A stretch of DNA of 64,000 bases, taken from Bacillus mobilis. Lineage in GTDB: Bacteria; Bacillota; Bacilli; Bacillales; Bacillaceae_G. The stretch covers positions 62,001 to 126,000 of the forward strand of contig NZ_MACF01000069.1 of assembly GCF_001884045.1 (NCBI RefSeq). Reading direction: 5' to 3'. A model generated the notes under the pieces. That model was given only the letters and a program-made list of their open reading frames with translations, had not been told where the DNA came from and made no database searches. Numbering within the stretch: the stretch's first letter is position 1; the number at the start of each line of letters is the position of its first letter. A program made the translations under genes and the position numbers. Shown one piece after another: positions 1 to 8,856 of the stretch.

Positions 1-510
1 CGTATCTCCCATTTTAAAATAATAATCCATTGAAATGGGCATTTTGAAAAACGCACGTAATAGACTATTTATTACACCACCGTGTGCAACAATTGCTATC
101 CGTTCATAAGTATTCTCTGTCACGATTTTAGAAAAGATTCCTTCTATTCTCATTCTAAATTCAATAAATGATTCCCCGTTTTCAAAACGGTCATGAAGAA
201 ACTTTGGCTCTGGATATTTCTTTGCTTCTTCAAAAGATAAGCCAGCTTGCACTCCGTTATTAAACTCCATTAATTCCTCTTCTAGTTGAATTGGGCATCC
301 AATTCCTTCAGCTAACGTTTCACCCGTTTCACGAGCACGTTTTAACGTACTTGCCCAAATGAAATCTGGCGGAAAATCTGCTTTCACTTTCTGTACAAGC
401 CTTTGCACTTGCCGCCTTCCTTTTTCTGTTAATTCAAAGTCAGCTCGTCCTTCATGTACATGTAAAATATCTGCTTCGGATTCACCGTGTCTTATTAGTA
501 GTATTTGCAT
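1..510 (-). CDS. Histidine phosphatase family protein (phosphoglycerate mutase-like), 3' end cut by window
   Basis: Reading the minus strand from the ATG at 510 gives a protein starting MQILLIRHGESEADILHV. The RHGE motif carries the phospho-accepting histidine of the histidine phosphatase superfamily, and VAHGGVINSLL near residue 140 supplies the second catalytic histidine. The frame is open to base 1, so about 170 residues are visible and the C-terminus lies outside. A good ribosome site (GAGGGAGTGG) precedes the ATG. Members act on small phospho-metabolites or phosphoproteins; the substrate cannot be told from sequence. The gene at 28879-29490 is a paralogue of the same family. Confidence 0.85.
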   Translation of the reverse strand, partial: MQILLIRHGESEADILHVHEGRADFELTEKGRRQVQRLVQKVKADFPPDFIWASTLKRARETGETLAEGIGCPIQLEEELMEFNNGVQAGLSFEEAKKYPEPKFLHDRFENGESFIEFRMRIEGIFSKIVTENTYERIAIVAHGGVINSLLRAFFKMPISMDYYFKMGDT

Positions 511-681
511 TTATTCTCCACTCCCTCGTTTAATATCCACAAAATCCCATTATATCATATTTTTAATTTTCTATATCAAAATATATTACCTTGACAGTTT
601 TTTAACCCATCTAGTAAACGTGTTATTCCACTTAACAATTCCAAGCACTCTAAACTTATTATTCTTTCAAAAGTGACAAAC

Positions 682-715
682 AAAAAAGTCCTATATATAA
701 GTATAGGACTTTTTT
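682..715 (-). terminator. Rho-independent terminator
   Basis: A 14-bp perfect stem (682-695 with 702-715) and six-base loop ends in a T run. It lies just after the stop of the 721-2025 gene on the minus strand. Confidence 0.8.
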
Positions 716-720
716 GTCTA

Positions 721-2025
721 TTAAAATTCAGCTTGAGCTGTCTTTATCAATTGGGCTTTGTAAGATACAATTCCTTTTCCTTCTGTCACACTTTTACGTT
801 CACTTTTGAGGTCGATTGTTGCATTTTCACCGTTAATAACTAATGTCCCAGTTCCTTTTGTACCAGTGTCATCTGTCCAATCAAATATCCAGGTTGTTTC
901 ATTTTGTTTTGTAGCCTTTGTTTCGAACATACCGGTAAATGTATTATTTAGGCGCTGTTCTACATTCAGCGTAGCTTTATCTATATTCGGATTAGATTCA
1001 GTAGTTCCCCATGTTTGAATGAATACACTTACCTGATTCTCACTATTACTATCAACAGGGTCGAAGAACGCCTTTAGCGGTTTTAATTGTTCCGCATTGT
1101 TTTTCAGGTTACCACTTGGGGTATTCGCATTAGATTGATTTTCACCTGAGTTGCTATCAGACTTTGGCATTGCTTGCTTTGCTCTCTCTTCCTCCATTGC
1201 TTTTTCTGCTGATCTCGTTAGGACAATTGGGTAATCCCCTTGAGTAATGCGTATTTTATCCCTACTAAGTTTTTCTAACTTAAATTCTAAAGCTGGTTCT
1301 TGATGAGTACCAGGATACATAAATGTATATTCTGGTTTCCCTGAAAGAACATTTTGTTGTATATTTGTAAAATTCACTACCGCAGTATAGTCAGTTTCAT
1401 ATAAAGCCATTGCAGAAACTTCAATTATATTTTGACCTTTTTCAACTATCTTATAGAAGTATGTATTATCCTTTTCACTCTGCCACATTCCTTTTAGCCC
1501 TTTCGTTGCATCTGATGCATACTCCTTAATTATGATAGGTACCTTCCTGATTAAATGTCCATTCTGCTTATTATTTTTATAACTAACTTCAATTTCCACA
1601 CTTTTTTTTGAAGGCGACTCGTTTACAATGATGTTCACTTGCCCACTATCGGTTATTTTTGCCTTAACAACATTTTCGTCTTTTGATTTAACAGATAGAA
1701 ATTCCTTTTCATCTACTCCTAAGTTTATCGTATTTTCTTTCGCTGTTCCTTGATCATATAATCTTAAGGATAAATCAATGTTTTTTTCTTCACCAGGCTT
1801 CAGCGATACTTCTTTAAGGTTCGGAATAAGTTCTTTGGCTATTACACTTGCATCTGCTTTTTCCCCATTCACATTTGTTTTTTGTTCTTCTTTCTTCGGT
1901 TCTGTTTGTTTCTTCTCAGTTTGCTGTCGCTCTGTATTCATTTTTGCCCCCTGTGATTGATACACAAAAATTGCAGCAATACACACAATAATAATCCCTA
2001 TTAAAATAATAATTCCCTTTTTCAC
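721..2025 (-). CDS. Membrane-anchored extracytoplasmic protein of unknown function
   Basis: The 434-residue product has one N-terminal transmembrane anchor (about residues 4-23) with no lipobox. A Lys/Glu/Gln-rich linker follows (30-58), then a beta-rich segment (about 65-170), a second domain containing GMWQSEKDNTYFYKIVE (about 175-275), an Asn/Ser-rich linker (about 285-315), and a C-terminal beta-rich domain with TGTKGTGTLVINGENATIDL. The architecture suggests an anchored, outward-facing protein with binding domains separated by flexible linkers. I do not recognise the family. It is transcribed alone, with its own terminator at 682-715. Confidence 0.75.
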   Translation of the reverse strand: MKKGIIILIGIIIVCIAAIFVYQSQGAKMNTERQQTEKKQTEPKKEEQKTNVNGEKADASVIAKELIPNLKEVSLKPGEEKNIDLSLRLYDQGTAKENTINLGVDEKEFLSVKSKDENVVKAKITDSGQVNIIVNESPSKKSVEIEVSYKNNKQNGHLIRKVPIIIKEYASDATKGLKGMWQSEKDNTYFYKIVEKGQNIIEVSAMALYETDYTAVVNFTNIQQNVLSGKPEYTFMYPGTHQEPALEFKLEKLSRDKIRITQGDYPIVLTRSAEKAMEEERAKQAMPKSDSNSGENQSNANTPSGNLKNNAEQLKPLKAFFDPVDSNSENQVSVFIQTWGTTESNPNIDKATLNVEQRLNNTFTGMFETKATKQNETTWIFDWTDDTGTKGTGTLVINGENATIDLKSERKSVTEGKGIVSYKAQLIKTAQAEF

Positions 2026-2270
2026 AAATTCCCCTCAATTCTACTTTGGATAACTATTTATATATAAAATTGACTAAGACATTTAAAATATATTACAAAT
2101 CACAAACATTTAAAACGTTTATTTTGAATGTTTTTTACTTTCCGTTAAATACGAGTATGAAATTAAAAACGTCGAGAAATATTACTTATTAACAGCTAGG
2201 AAACTAATTACAACTCTATGCATCAAAACAATGATAAAAATTGTCCACTATTATTACATGAATCAAAAAT

Positions 2271-2302
2271 AAAAAGAGAAATGGCATCCCATTTCTCTTT
2301 TT
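2271..2302. terminator. Rho-independent terminator
   Basis: A 14-bp stem (2271-2284 with 2289-2302) has a four-base loop and A/T runs on both sides. It sits directly after the SPFH gene. The rest of 2026-2307 is AT-rich and I see nothing else in it. Confidence 0.8.
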
Positions 2303-2307
2303 CACGC

Positions 2308-3279
2308 TTATTGTTCTTTTGGTGTATCTGAAGAAGGCAATTTCTTCGTTTGTTTTTCTTTAAAGATTTCTCCAATTGCCCCGAGAGTACCAAGTGTTTC
2401 AATTGCATTAGACGGAATAAAGACTTTATTTGCTGGTCCTTTTGCAACCTCAATCAATGATTCAAATGATTTATAAGCAAGTACGCGTTCATCTAAATCT
2501 GCTGCACGAAGTAATTCAATTCGATTTTGTTCTGCTTTTGCAATTTCCTCAATCGCTCTTGCTTCCCCTTGCGCTTCTAGTTCCTTTGCTTCTTTTATAC
2601 CTTCAGCTTCTCGAATACGTGCTTCTTTATCCCCTTCAGCCATTAATATTTTACTTTGCTTTTCCCCTTCAGCACGAAGGACTTTATCTTGTTTTGCAGC
2701 TTCCGCTTCTAAGATAATCGCACGTTTATTACGTTCTGCTTTCATTTGTTTTTCCATTGATGCTTGCACATCTTTCGGCGGATTAATGTCAACAACTTCA
2801 ACACGTTCAATACGAACGCCCCATTTTTCTGTTGCTTCATCAAGTGCTAAGCGAATTTCTGTTGAAATTTTTTCACGACCAGATAACGTTTCATCCAGTT
2901 CCATTTTACCGATAATTTGGCGCATCGTTGCAGAAGTAATGTTACGAACACCATATTCATAGTTCGAAATACCATATGTCGCAAGTTCTGGTTCCACAAT
3001 TTGATAGAAAATAATTGTATCAATTTCTACTTGTACATTATCTTTCGTAATTACCTTCTGCGGTGGTACATTCGTTTGTTGAATACGTAAGTCATGATAT
3101 ACACGAACGCGGTCTACAATTGGTATTAATAAATTTAATCCAGGCTGCATAATACGCTGAAACTTACCAAATCTCTCCACGACTCCAACTTTTTGCTGTG
3201 GAATAATCTTAATTGTTAATGCAATAAATGTAACAACAATTAGTGCGAAAATAATGGTTAATGTTAATGCTACTGCCAT
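2308..3279 (-). CDS. SPFH/Band 7 domain protein (stomatin/paraslipin-like)
   Basis: The 323-residue product has one N-terminal membrane segment (about 5-25), then the band-7 domain beginning QQKVGVVERFGKF. A long Ala/Glu/Lys-rich helical region (about 180-255, EGEKQSKILMAEGDKEARIREAEGIKEAKELEAQGEA in parts) follows, as in QmcA/YbbK-type slipins. Such proteins form membrane microdomain scaffolds, usually partnered with NfeD, and the NfeD gene lies immediately upstream with only two bases between. The ribosome site (AAAGGAGAGTG) sits within the NfeD 3' end. Family assignment is firm; exact function in this organism is inference. Confidence 0.9.
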   Translation of the reverse strand: MAVALTLTIIFALIVVTFIALTIKIIPQQKVGVVERFGKFQRIMQPGLNLLIPIVDRVRVYHDLRIQQTNVPPQKVITKDNVQVEIDTIIFYQIVEPELATYGISNYEYGVRNITSATMRQIIGKMELDETLSGREKISTEIRLALDEATEKWGVRIERVEVVDINPPKDVQASMEKQMKAERNKRAIILEAEAAKQDKVLRAEGEKQSKILMAEGDKEARIREAEGIKEAKELEAQGEARAIEEIAKAEQNRIELLRAADLDERVLAYKSFESLIEVAKGPANKVFIPSNAIETLGTLGAIGEIFKEKQTKKLPSSDTPKEQ

Positions 3280-3281
3280 AT

Positions 3282-3710
3282 TTATTCACTCTCCTTTTTC
3301 ACTTGTAATATAGTACTATTCCTCTTTATAACAATAACTTTTTCTCCAGCATCAATTGGATCATCTGCAATAGCTGTCCAAGTATCTCCATCCACCTTCA
3401 CAATACCATTCGCTTCATTTGTAATCGCTTGCATAACAATCCCTTTTTTACCGACTAACATATCTACTGTATCAGTAAAACCTTTTGCTTCTCGAAAGTT
3501 TTTTGAAATTCTTTTCGTAAAGAAAGTCAGTGTTAAACTTACAATCGCGCCAGCAATAACTTGTAACAGTAGCGCATCAGGAGCAAACAAAGCAATTAGA
3601 CCTCCGACAACAGCTCCAATTCCAAGCCAAAGCATATAAAACGTAATCGACAACATTTCTGCAATAAATAAAATACCCGCTATTATAAACCAAATTACCC
3701 AAGTAGCCAT
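3282..3710 (-). CDS. NfeD family membrane protein
   Basis: About 142 residues. Three or four hydrophobic segments fill the first half (WVIWFIIAGILFIAEMLSI onward), followed by a C-terminal OB-fold domain (about 85-142) with GKKGIVMQAITNEANGIVKV. This is the short NfeD form lacking the ClpP-like protease domain. I choose ATG 3710 because the GAGGG ribosome site is spaced correctly; a TTG at 3716 is also in frame. It forms a two-gene operon with the SPFH gene, the usual pairing for membrane quality control or microdomain assembly. Confidence 0.88.
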   Translation of the reverse strand: MATWVIWFIIAGILFIAEMLSITFYMLWLGIGAVVGGLIALFAPDALLLQVIAGAIVSLTLTFFTKRISKNFREAKGFTDTVDMLVGKKGIVMQAITNEANGIVKVDGDTWTAIADDPIDAGEKVIVIKRNSTILQVKKESE

Positions 3711-3899
3711 ATACAACCCTCACTTTCTTTCTCATTTTCTATATGTATATGAAAAAAAGAATGGTTTATCCGCCCTTTCTTATACAGGGGCGCTTACTAC
3801 AAGCTATTGTACATATTCACTGTTATAATGAGTATTATTAAAATACTATATTAATATATTCTTCATTATACATGAAAATCCCTTTCAAAAAGTGACAAA

Positions 3900-3927
3900 A
3901 AATTAAATTCTTTCGAAAATTTAATTT
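3900..3927. repeat. Inverted repeat upstream of MFS gene (possible operator)
   Basis: Ten-base arms AAATTAAATT (3900-3909) and AATTTAATTT (3918-3927) flank CTTTCGAA. It lies in the divergent gap between nfeD and the MFS gene, 58 bases before the MFS start. No T run follows, so a protein-binding site is more likely than a terminator. Confidence 0.4.
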
Positions 3928-3984
3928 CCAAATTATAATTATTCTGGCTAGTGAATTTTTTTTAAAAGAAAGGGGTGTATTTAT

Positions 3985-5202
3985 TTGCAAAATCGTTCAT
4001 TAACTTACTATTTAGGATCAAAAATATGCATTACTCCCGCTGACATCGTATACATCATGATTATTACAACCCATATGTATATCACAACGAAATCAGCAAC
4101 ATTAACTGCTCTGTTTCCATTACTCCAAGTCATAACTAATCTTATAGCAAATACATCTGCACCACTTATCATGAATCGTTTTTCATCTTATTCATTACTT
4201 TTCACACTACAATGGATAAAAACTGCCCTATTATTTTTATTAATGATTTTATTTCCATCCCTATCCACAAACGTTGTAGCACTATTCATTTTCATTTTTT
4301 TCATTTCATTATGTAGCGGCTGGAGCGCACCATTATTATACAGTATCCTGCCTCGCCTTACACGAAAAGAAAAATTAGTAAAAGTAAATAGTATTTTTTC
4401 CTTTTCCACACAAATTGCGCAGGCCGCTGCTTATTCATTTACAAGTGTTATTGTTCTTCTAATCGGCGCCACTTCTACACTTATGTTGAATAACATATTG
4501 ATGATTTTTGGATGTGTTGCACTACACGTTTCATTGCGTTCCATACATAATGAACGAGTAATAGAGCCTTCTTCTTCAAAAGGCACTGCTTTATTGGAAG
4601 GTTGGAAACTCTTATTTCAGAACCCGTCTCTCCGTATCGTTACATGCATGGACTTAATTGAAACTTTCGCAGGGACGATATGGATCGGTGCTATTACGAT
4701 GGCTTATGTAACAACTGTCCTTCATAAAGGTGAAGAATGGTGGGGGTATATTAATACAAGTTATTATGTTGGGACGTTAATTGGCGGGATATTAGCGTGG
4801 AAAATGAGTACATACATTCAAAACAATTTAATACGCTCCATGGCGATAGGCTCTCTTATGTTTAGTATTCTTACATTTTTATATGGTATGACAAGTAGCG
4901 GGTTTATTGCGCTTTTTCTATGCGTTCTAATGGGTCCATGTTATCAAATTAGAGATATTTCTCAAACGACAGTGCTACAATCCAGTGTCGCCCCTACTTT
5001 ACTATCAAAAATTTATACAGCTCATGGTGCACTCCTCTCTACAGCTTCTGGTCTTTCTATGCTTAGCGTTGGAATTATTACCGATTTATTTGGTGTTCGT
5101 ACGATTTATATCATCGCTGCTTTTCTTATTTTATGTTCTGCTTGTTTATCTTTCAGCCTATTAAAATATCATAAGACAGATCAGAAAGATATTTCAATGT
5201 AA
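3985..5202 (+). CDS. MFS transporter
   Basis: A 405-residue, very hydrophobic protein with about 12 predicted membrane helices. The start is TTG 3985, seven bases after AAAGGGGTG. Typical MFS elements include the loop after helix 2-3 and a hydrophilic central loop near residues 185-205 (NERVIEPSSSKGTALLEGWK) separating two six-helix halves. It resembles the MFS exporter group that includes macrolide and lipid exporters; the substrate cannot be assigned. It is a single gene divergent from nfeD and closed by a terminator at 5213-5240. Confidence 0.8.
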   Translation: MQNRSLTYYLGSKICITPADIVYIMIITTHMYITTKSATLTALFPLLQVITNLIANTSAPLIMNRFSSYSLLFTLQWIKTALLFLLMILFPSLSTNVVALFIFIFFISLCSGWSAPLLYSILPRLTRKEKLVKVNSIFSFSTQIAQAAAYSFTSVIVLLIGATSTLMLNNILMIFGCVALHVSLRSIHNERVIEPSSSKGTALLEGWKLLFQNPSLRIVTCMDLIETFAGTIWIGAITMAYVTTVLHKGEEWWGYINTSYYVGTLIGGILAWKMSTYIQNNLIRSMAIGSLMFSILTFLYGMTSSGFIALFLCVLMGPCYQIRDISQTTVLQSSVAPTLLSKIYTAHGALLSTASGLSMLSVGIITDLFGVRTIYIIAAFLILCSACLSFSLLKYHKTDQKDISM

Positions 5203-5212
5203 TCAATAAAGC

Positions 5213-5240
5213 AAAAAGGACAGGAACTCCTGTCCTTTTT
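5213..5240. terminator. Bidirectional Rho-independent terminator
   Basis: A 12-bp perfect stem AAAAAGGACAGG/CCTGTCCTTTTT with a four-base loop lies between the convergent MFS and amidase genes. Confidence 0.88.
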
Positions 5241-5251
5241 ATATATTCTAT

Positions 5252-6727
5252 TTATGACAAACTCGGAATTTTTCTATGTTTTGTCGCTTGTTCAAAAGCA
5301 TATGCTAATTTAATCAAGGTCCCCTCAGAAAAAGCCGTGCTTGCAAGAGTAATTCCAAACGGTCTCCCGTTATCCATATATCCTGCCGGTATTGCTATAG
5401 ACGGGTAACCCGCTTTCGCACATATAGTGGAGCCGATATAGGAAGGGAATAAAATTGCATCAAGATTATATTTGTTCAGTGTAAAGTCAATACCTTGTTC
5501 TTGCGAAAAATATATATCTTCTAATCTTGCGTTTATATATTCAGGATTCCTTAACGTATTGGGAAAATCTTTTCTTCTTTCTAACTTAGTTTGTCCATAT
5601 TTTAAAGCTTTTTCAGCTATGTTTTCATTAAACGCCATTAGCTCTGAAATAGAATGCACTGGAATAGTAGAAGGTAATTTAGAAAGATAGTTATCTAAAC
5701 TATGCTTTAGTTCATAAAGCGGAACTCCCCAGCTCCATTCTCTATGAAAAGAAGGAATATCAATATTTTCTATTACTGTTGCTCCCTCACTACGCAACAC
5801 CTCAATTGTTTCCTTAAACAATTGTTCATCGTACTCTCCAGTTTCATAATAATCTTTCGGTGCATTGCTAAATACACCAATCTTTGCTCCATGCAAGCCA
5901 TTAACATCAAGATACTTTGTATAATCACGCTCTGCTATACCTTCACTTTTATGAGTAGCTACATCCTTCTCATCTACCCCAGTTAAACTCCCTAGCAAAA
6001 TAGCGGCATCTGTTACTGTCCTAGCAAATGGACCGGCTGTATCTTGCGAATACGTGAACGGAATAATACCTCTACGACTAATTAAACCAACAGTCGGTTT
6101 AATACCGACTACAGAGTTTTGAATCGCTGGACTTAATATAGAAGCATCTGTTTCCGTTCCAACAGATACTACTGTAAAGTTAGCTGCAACTGCTATCGCA
6201 GATCCTGTACTTGAGCCACCAACAAACATATCATCCTCACCTGTACCGTAAGGGTTTATTGTTTGCCCACCTCTTGCACTATATCCAGCCCACATGTCAA
6301 ATGACATTGCGTTTGCTAATTCTGTCATATTTGTTTTTCCTATTATGACCGCTCCTGCTTCTCGCAGTTTCGTCACAAGAAATGCATCTTCACTACTTAT
6401 ATTTTGTTCTAGAGCAATCGTACCTGCACTTGTATGCATGGAATCATTCGTTCCAATATTGTCCTTAAGTAACACAGGCATACCATGTAATGGACCTCTT
6501 ACACCTTTTATCTTTCTTTCATAATCTAACGCTTCTGCAATAAAGATTGCATCCGGGTTGATTTCTAAAATAGAATTAATTTTTGGTCCGTCTTGATCAT
6601 ATTTTGCGATTCTATGGAGGTAATACATAACTAATTCTTTTGAAGTTAATTGCCCAGCTTCCATCGCTGCTTGTATTTCATGAATTGTTAATTCTTTTTG
6701 TAATCGTGTATTGAACTGAATCTCCAT
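5252..6727 (-). CDS. Amidase signature family protein
   Basis: About 491 residues, the normal length for amidase signature hydrolases. The Ser-Ser-Lys triad can be placed: Lys in PVLLKDNIG, the cis-Ser in GGSSTGSAIAVAA, and the nucleophilic Ser in TETDASILSPA, where the common GGS is replaced by AS. The C-terminus holds AGYPSIAIPAGYMDNGRPFGI, typical of non-GatA amidases. ATG 6727 is preferred over 6733 because AAGGAG is then eight bases away. It hydrolyses an amide substrate that cannot be named. It is not GatA, because gatB and gatC are absent. Confidence 0.88.
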   Translation of the reverse strand: MEIQFNTRLQKELTIHEIQAAMEAGQLTSKELVMYYLHRIAKYDQDGPKINSILEINPDAIFIAEALDYERKIKGVRGPLHGMPVLLKDNIGTNDSMHTSAGTIALEQNISSEDAFLVTKLREAGAVIIGKTNMTELANAMSFDMWAGYSARGGQTINPYGTGEDDMFVGGSSTGSAIAVAANFTVVSVGTETDASILSPAIQNSVVGIKPTVGLISRRGIIPFTYSQDTAGPFARTVTDAAILLGSLTGVDEKDVATHKSEGIAERDYTKYLDVNGLHGAKIGVFSNAPKDYYETGEYDEQLFKETIEVLRSEGATVIENIDIPSFHREWSWGVPLYELKHSLDNYLSKLPSTIPVHSISELMAFNENIAEKALKYGQTKLERRKDFPNTLRNPEYINARLEDIYFSQEQGIDFTLNKYNLDAILFPSYIGSTICAKAGYPSIAIPAGYMDNGRPFGITLASTAFSEGTLIKLAYAFEQATKHRKIPSLS

Positions 6728-6869
6728 CGTCATTCTCCTTCTATAAATCCTTTTATTGATATCATGTATTTATTACTTGTTCATTTTCTCCGCTCCTCGT
6801 ATATACAAATACAATCCTTTTAAAGGAATTCAACTTACCGATATAAAAACCTTTTATTTCCTGAAAAAT

Positions 6870-6911
6870 AAAAAAAGTCTGAAACGAATAAACTTCCGCT
6901 TCAGACTCTTT
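6870..6911 (-). terminator. Rho-independent terminator
   Basis: Arms AGTCTGAA (6876-6883) and TTCAGACT (6900-6907) are followed on the minus strand by seven Ts, directly after the NUDIX gene stop. Confidence 0.75.
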
Positions 6912-6913
6912 TA

Positions 6914-7360
6914 TTACTTTACATATACCTCATCTAACAAATGTAAAAACTCACCTTGTTTTCCGGCTAATTCAGGGCACTTTGCAATATCAATCCATTC
7001 GTAGCAAAATACTAAACCTTCATCTTCCTCACCGGCACTTACAATATGTTCCCAATCATCTTTTACATCTGTTAGTAACGTTACATGGAAGAAATGGCGC
7101 TTTTGATATTCTTTTTTGTCTTTCACAAGTATGATGTAATCGGCTAGGAATCTTTCTATGCATAAATGACGTAATCCAGATTCTTCTTGTACTTCACGTA
7201 AAAGTGCTGCTTCTAACGTTTCCCCTTCGTCAACTGTTCCCCCTGGTATTTGTATACCAGCTTCAGGTATATCACGATGTTTAAAAACAAGCAGTTGCAT
7301 AACTCCTTCTTTTTCTCTTGTTACATATGCGTGTACTTTTTTCTTATATAACACCGTCAT
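6914..7360 (-). CDS. NUDIX hydrolase
   Basis: A 148-residue single-domain protein. The Nudix box is complete: GGTVDEGETLEAALLREVQE with ESG following (about residues 39-61), including the REVQEE metal ligands. An N-terminal strand with VHAYVTREKEGVMQLLVFKH precedes it. Such enzymes cleave nucleoside diphosphates linked to another group; the substrate is unknown. It is the last gene of a probable unit with the VanY-like gene upstream (23 bases between). Confidence 0.88.
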   Translation of the reverse strand: MTVLYKKKVHAYVTREKEGVMQLLVFKHRDIPEAGIQIPGGTVDEGETLEAALLREVQEESGLRHLCIERFLADYIILVKDKKEYQKRHFFHVTLLTDVKDDWEHIVSAGEEDEGLVFCYEWIDIAKCPELAGKQGEFLHLLDEVYVK

Positions 7361-7383
7361 AATCCTTCTCTCCCCTCAATTGT

Positions 7384-8124
7384 TCACTGCGTTACTTCTT
7401 CAAGTGTCAGTTGATTTTCATATAAATATGTAGCTTGTGGATTTCCCACATACCTCACATGCCATGGTTCATATCGATAACCTGTAAGCGATTCTTTCTC
7501 TTTTGTATATCGAATGACAAAACCAAATTTATGGGCATTTTCAGAAAGCCACTCCCCTTCTTTCGTTTCGCCAAAAATTGTCTCTAATTGAAACTTAGCA
7601 GATTGTGATGTAATATCCATCGCTAGTCCAGTTTGATGTTCACTTGTTCCAGGAACTGCGCTAGACATCGCTGTTTTTGCTTCTCCATCTTGTTTTTTAT
7701 ACATCGTATTTAATGCTTTTTGTCGATCAAAAGATCTAAATCCAGAAACCGCAAAAAGAAAAGCGCCCTCCTTATCAGCTTGCTGAAACATTTCCTCAAG
7801 CGCCCCTGCTGCCTCTTTTCTCATTTTTTTCTTTTCTTGATCACCTTCACTTGAGTAACGCACTTTCGGAATAACTAAATCTGGCGGTCTATATCCATCT
7901 GGTAAACGCCTATTTTTATTCACAAGCACAAGCATCGAATTTGGATTACTAATTACCGCAATATCTCCATCCATATTCGCAATCGTTTCTTTCGCTTTCG
8001 GAAATATGTTATTTACATTTACCTCACGCGCCTGCTTATCCTTATACATTTTATAATTGATTCCTGCTACTCCAACAATGAGTATCATCGCTACGATACC
8101 AAGTAGTGTCCATCTTTTTTTCAT
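7384..8124 (-). CDS. D-alanyl-D-alanine carboxypeptidase, VanY/YodJ-like
   Basis: 246 residues with an N-terminal membrane anchor (about 6-26, no lipobox). The VanY zinc-peptidase signatures are visible: SGFRSFDRQ, then SEHQTGLAMDI (SxHxxGxxxD, zinc ligands) and EPWHVRYVG (catalytic Glu and third zinc ligand His). Such enzymes remove the terminal D-Ala from peptidoglycan stem peptides outside the membrane. No vanS/R/H/A genes are nearby, so this is the housekeeping cell-wall form rather than a glycopeptide-resistance gene. Confidence 0.9.
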   Translation of the reverse strand: MKKRWTLLGIVAMILIVGVAGINYKMYKDKQAREVNVNNIFPKAKETIANMDGDIAVISNPNSMLVLVNKNRRLPDGYRPPDLVIPKVRYSSEGDQEKKKMRKEAAGALEEMFQQADKEGAFLFAVSGFRSFDRQKALNTMYKKQDGEAKTAMSSAVPGTSEHQTGLAMDITSQSAKFQLETIFGETKEGEWLSENAHKFGFVIRYTKEKESLTGYRYEPWHVRYVGNPQATYLYENQLTLEEVTQ

Positions 8125-8135
8125 ATAACGACCTC

Positions 8136-8633
8136 TTATTTTAATAATTTGGCCATTTCATACTCATCGATGTTCTCTCCATCGATAATAAGAGCAGCTC
8201 TTTTGACACCTTCTTTCTCGAATCCAGCTTTTGTATATAGTGCCCGAGCTCTTGTATTGTGGGCCATTACCGTTAATTCTAAACGCCATACATCATGTAA
8301 TCTTGCCCACTTCTCAGCCTCTTTAAACAATCTCGTCCCAATACCTCGCCCGCTATACTCTTGCAAAATACCAATTACAATACTTGCTACATGTCTTTTT
8401 CTTTGAATATGATTTCCATTCACTAAAATAAACCCTACTATTCTCTCATCTTCAACTGCTACGAAAATCGTTGCATACTTATTTTCAATAAATCGATGAA
8501 TCATCTGTTCTTGTTGCTCTTCTGTAAATTTTCTTTCTCCTGGTTCATATAACATAAATTTCGTTTCTTCATCTAGTTGCTTACTTAATTGCAAAAATGG
8601 TGCTGCATCTTCTATTTTGATCTCCCTAATCAC
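8136..8633 (-). CDS. GNAT family N-acetyltransferase
   Basis: The open frame runs to 8792, but its first 50-odd residues look noncoding. GTG 8633, placed after AGGGTGAT at good spacing, gives 165 residues, normal for the family, starting VIREIKIEDAAPFLQL. The acetyl-CoA motif is in IGILQEYSGRGIGTRLF, followed by the C-terminal NTRARALYTKAGFEKEG typical of RimI/YhhY-like members. The substrate is unknown. It overlaps no neighbour; the VanY gene follows after 11 bases, so the two are probably cotranscribed. Confidence 0.85.
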   Translation of the reverse strand: MIREIKIEDAAPFLQLSKQLDEETKFMLYEPGERKFTEEQQEQMIHRFIENKYATIFVAVEDERIVGFILVNGNHIQRKRHVASIVIGILQEYSGRGIGTRLFKEAEKWARLHDVWRLELTVMAHNTRARALYTKAGFEKEGVKRAALIIDGENIDEYEMAKLLK

Positions 8634-8796
8634 TTCTATCACCCTATCAGTTTCATAATAAAAAGTTTTCCTTGTAAAAAGATTTTCTCTACTTTCCTGA
8701 AAATCCCTTTGTAAATCTCCCAGTATAATTTGACAAATTTCGATATTACTATAACAACGACAAATTATGTCTATTCTGTGACGTCTCATCATGACA

Positions 8797-8827
8797 AAAA
8801 AACGTAAGTATTACACTCACGTTTTTT
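8797..8827 (-). terminator. Rho-independent terminator
   Basis: AAAAAACGT (8797-8805) pairs with ACGTTTTTT (8819-8827), with a short inner AGT/ACT pairing. It lies 30 bases after the SpoIIP-like stop. Confidence 0.7.
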
Positions 8828-8856
8828 CAAATTCTTCCACTTATTTATGTTTCACT

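Noticed and set aside
2223-2453. 76-codon frame overlapping the SPFH gene
   Set aside because: Different frame of the SPFH coding strand, spanning the terminator.
8634-8792. N-terminal extension of the acetyltransferase to ATG 8792
   Set aside because: Composition and lack of a ribosome site suggest noncoding sequence; GTG 8633 has a good site and gives the family length.
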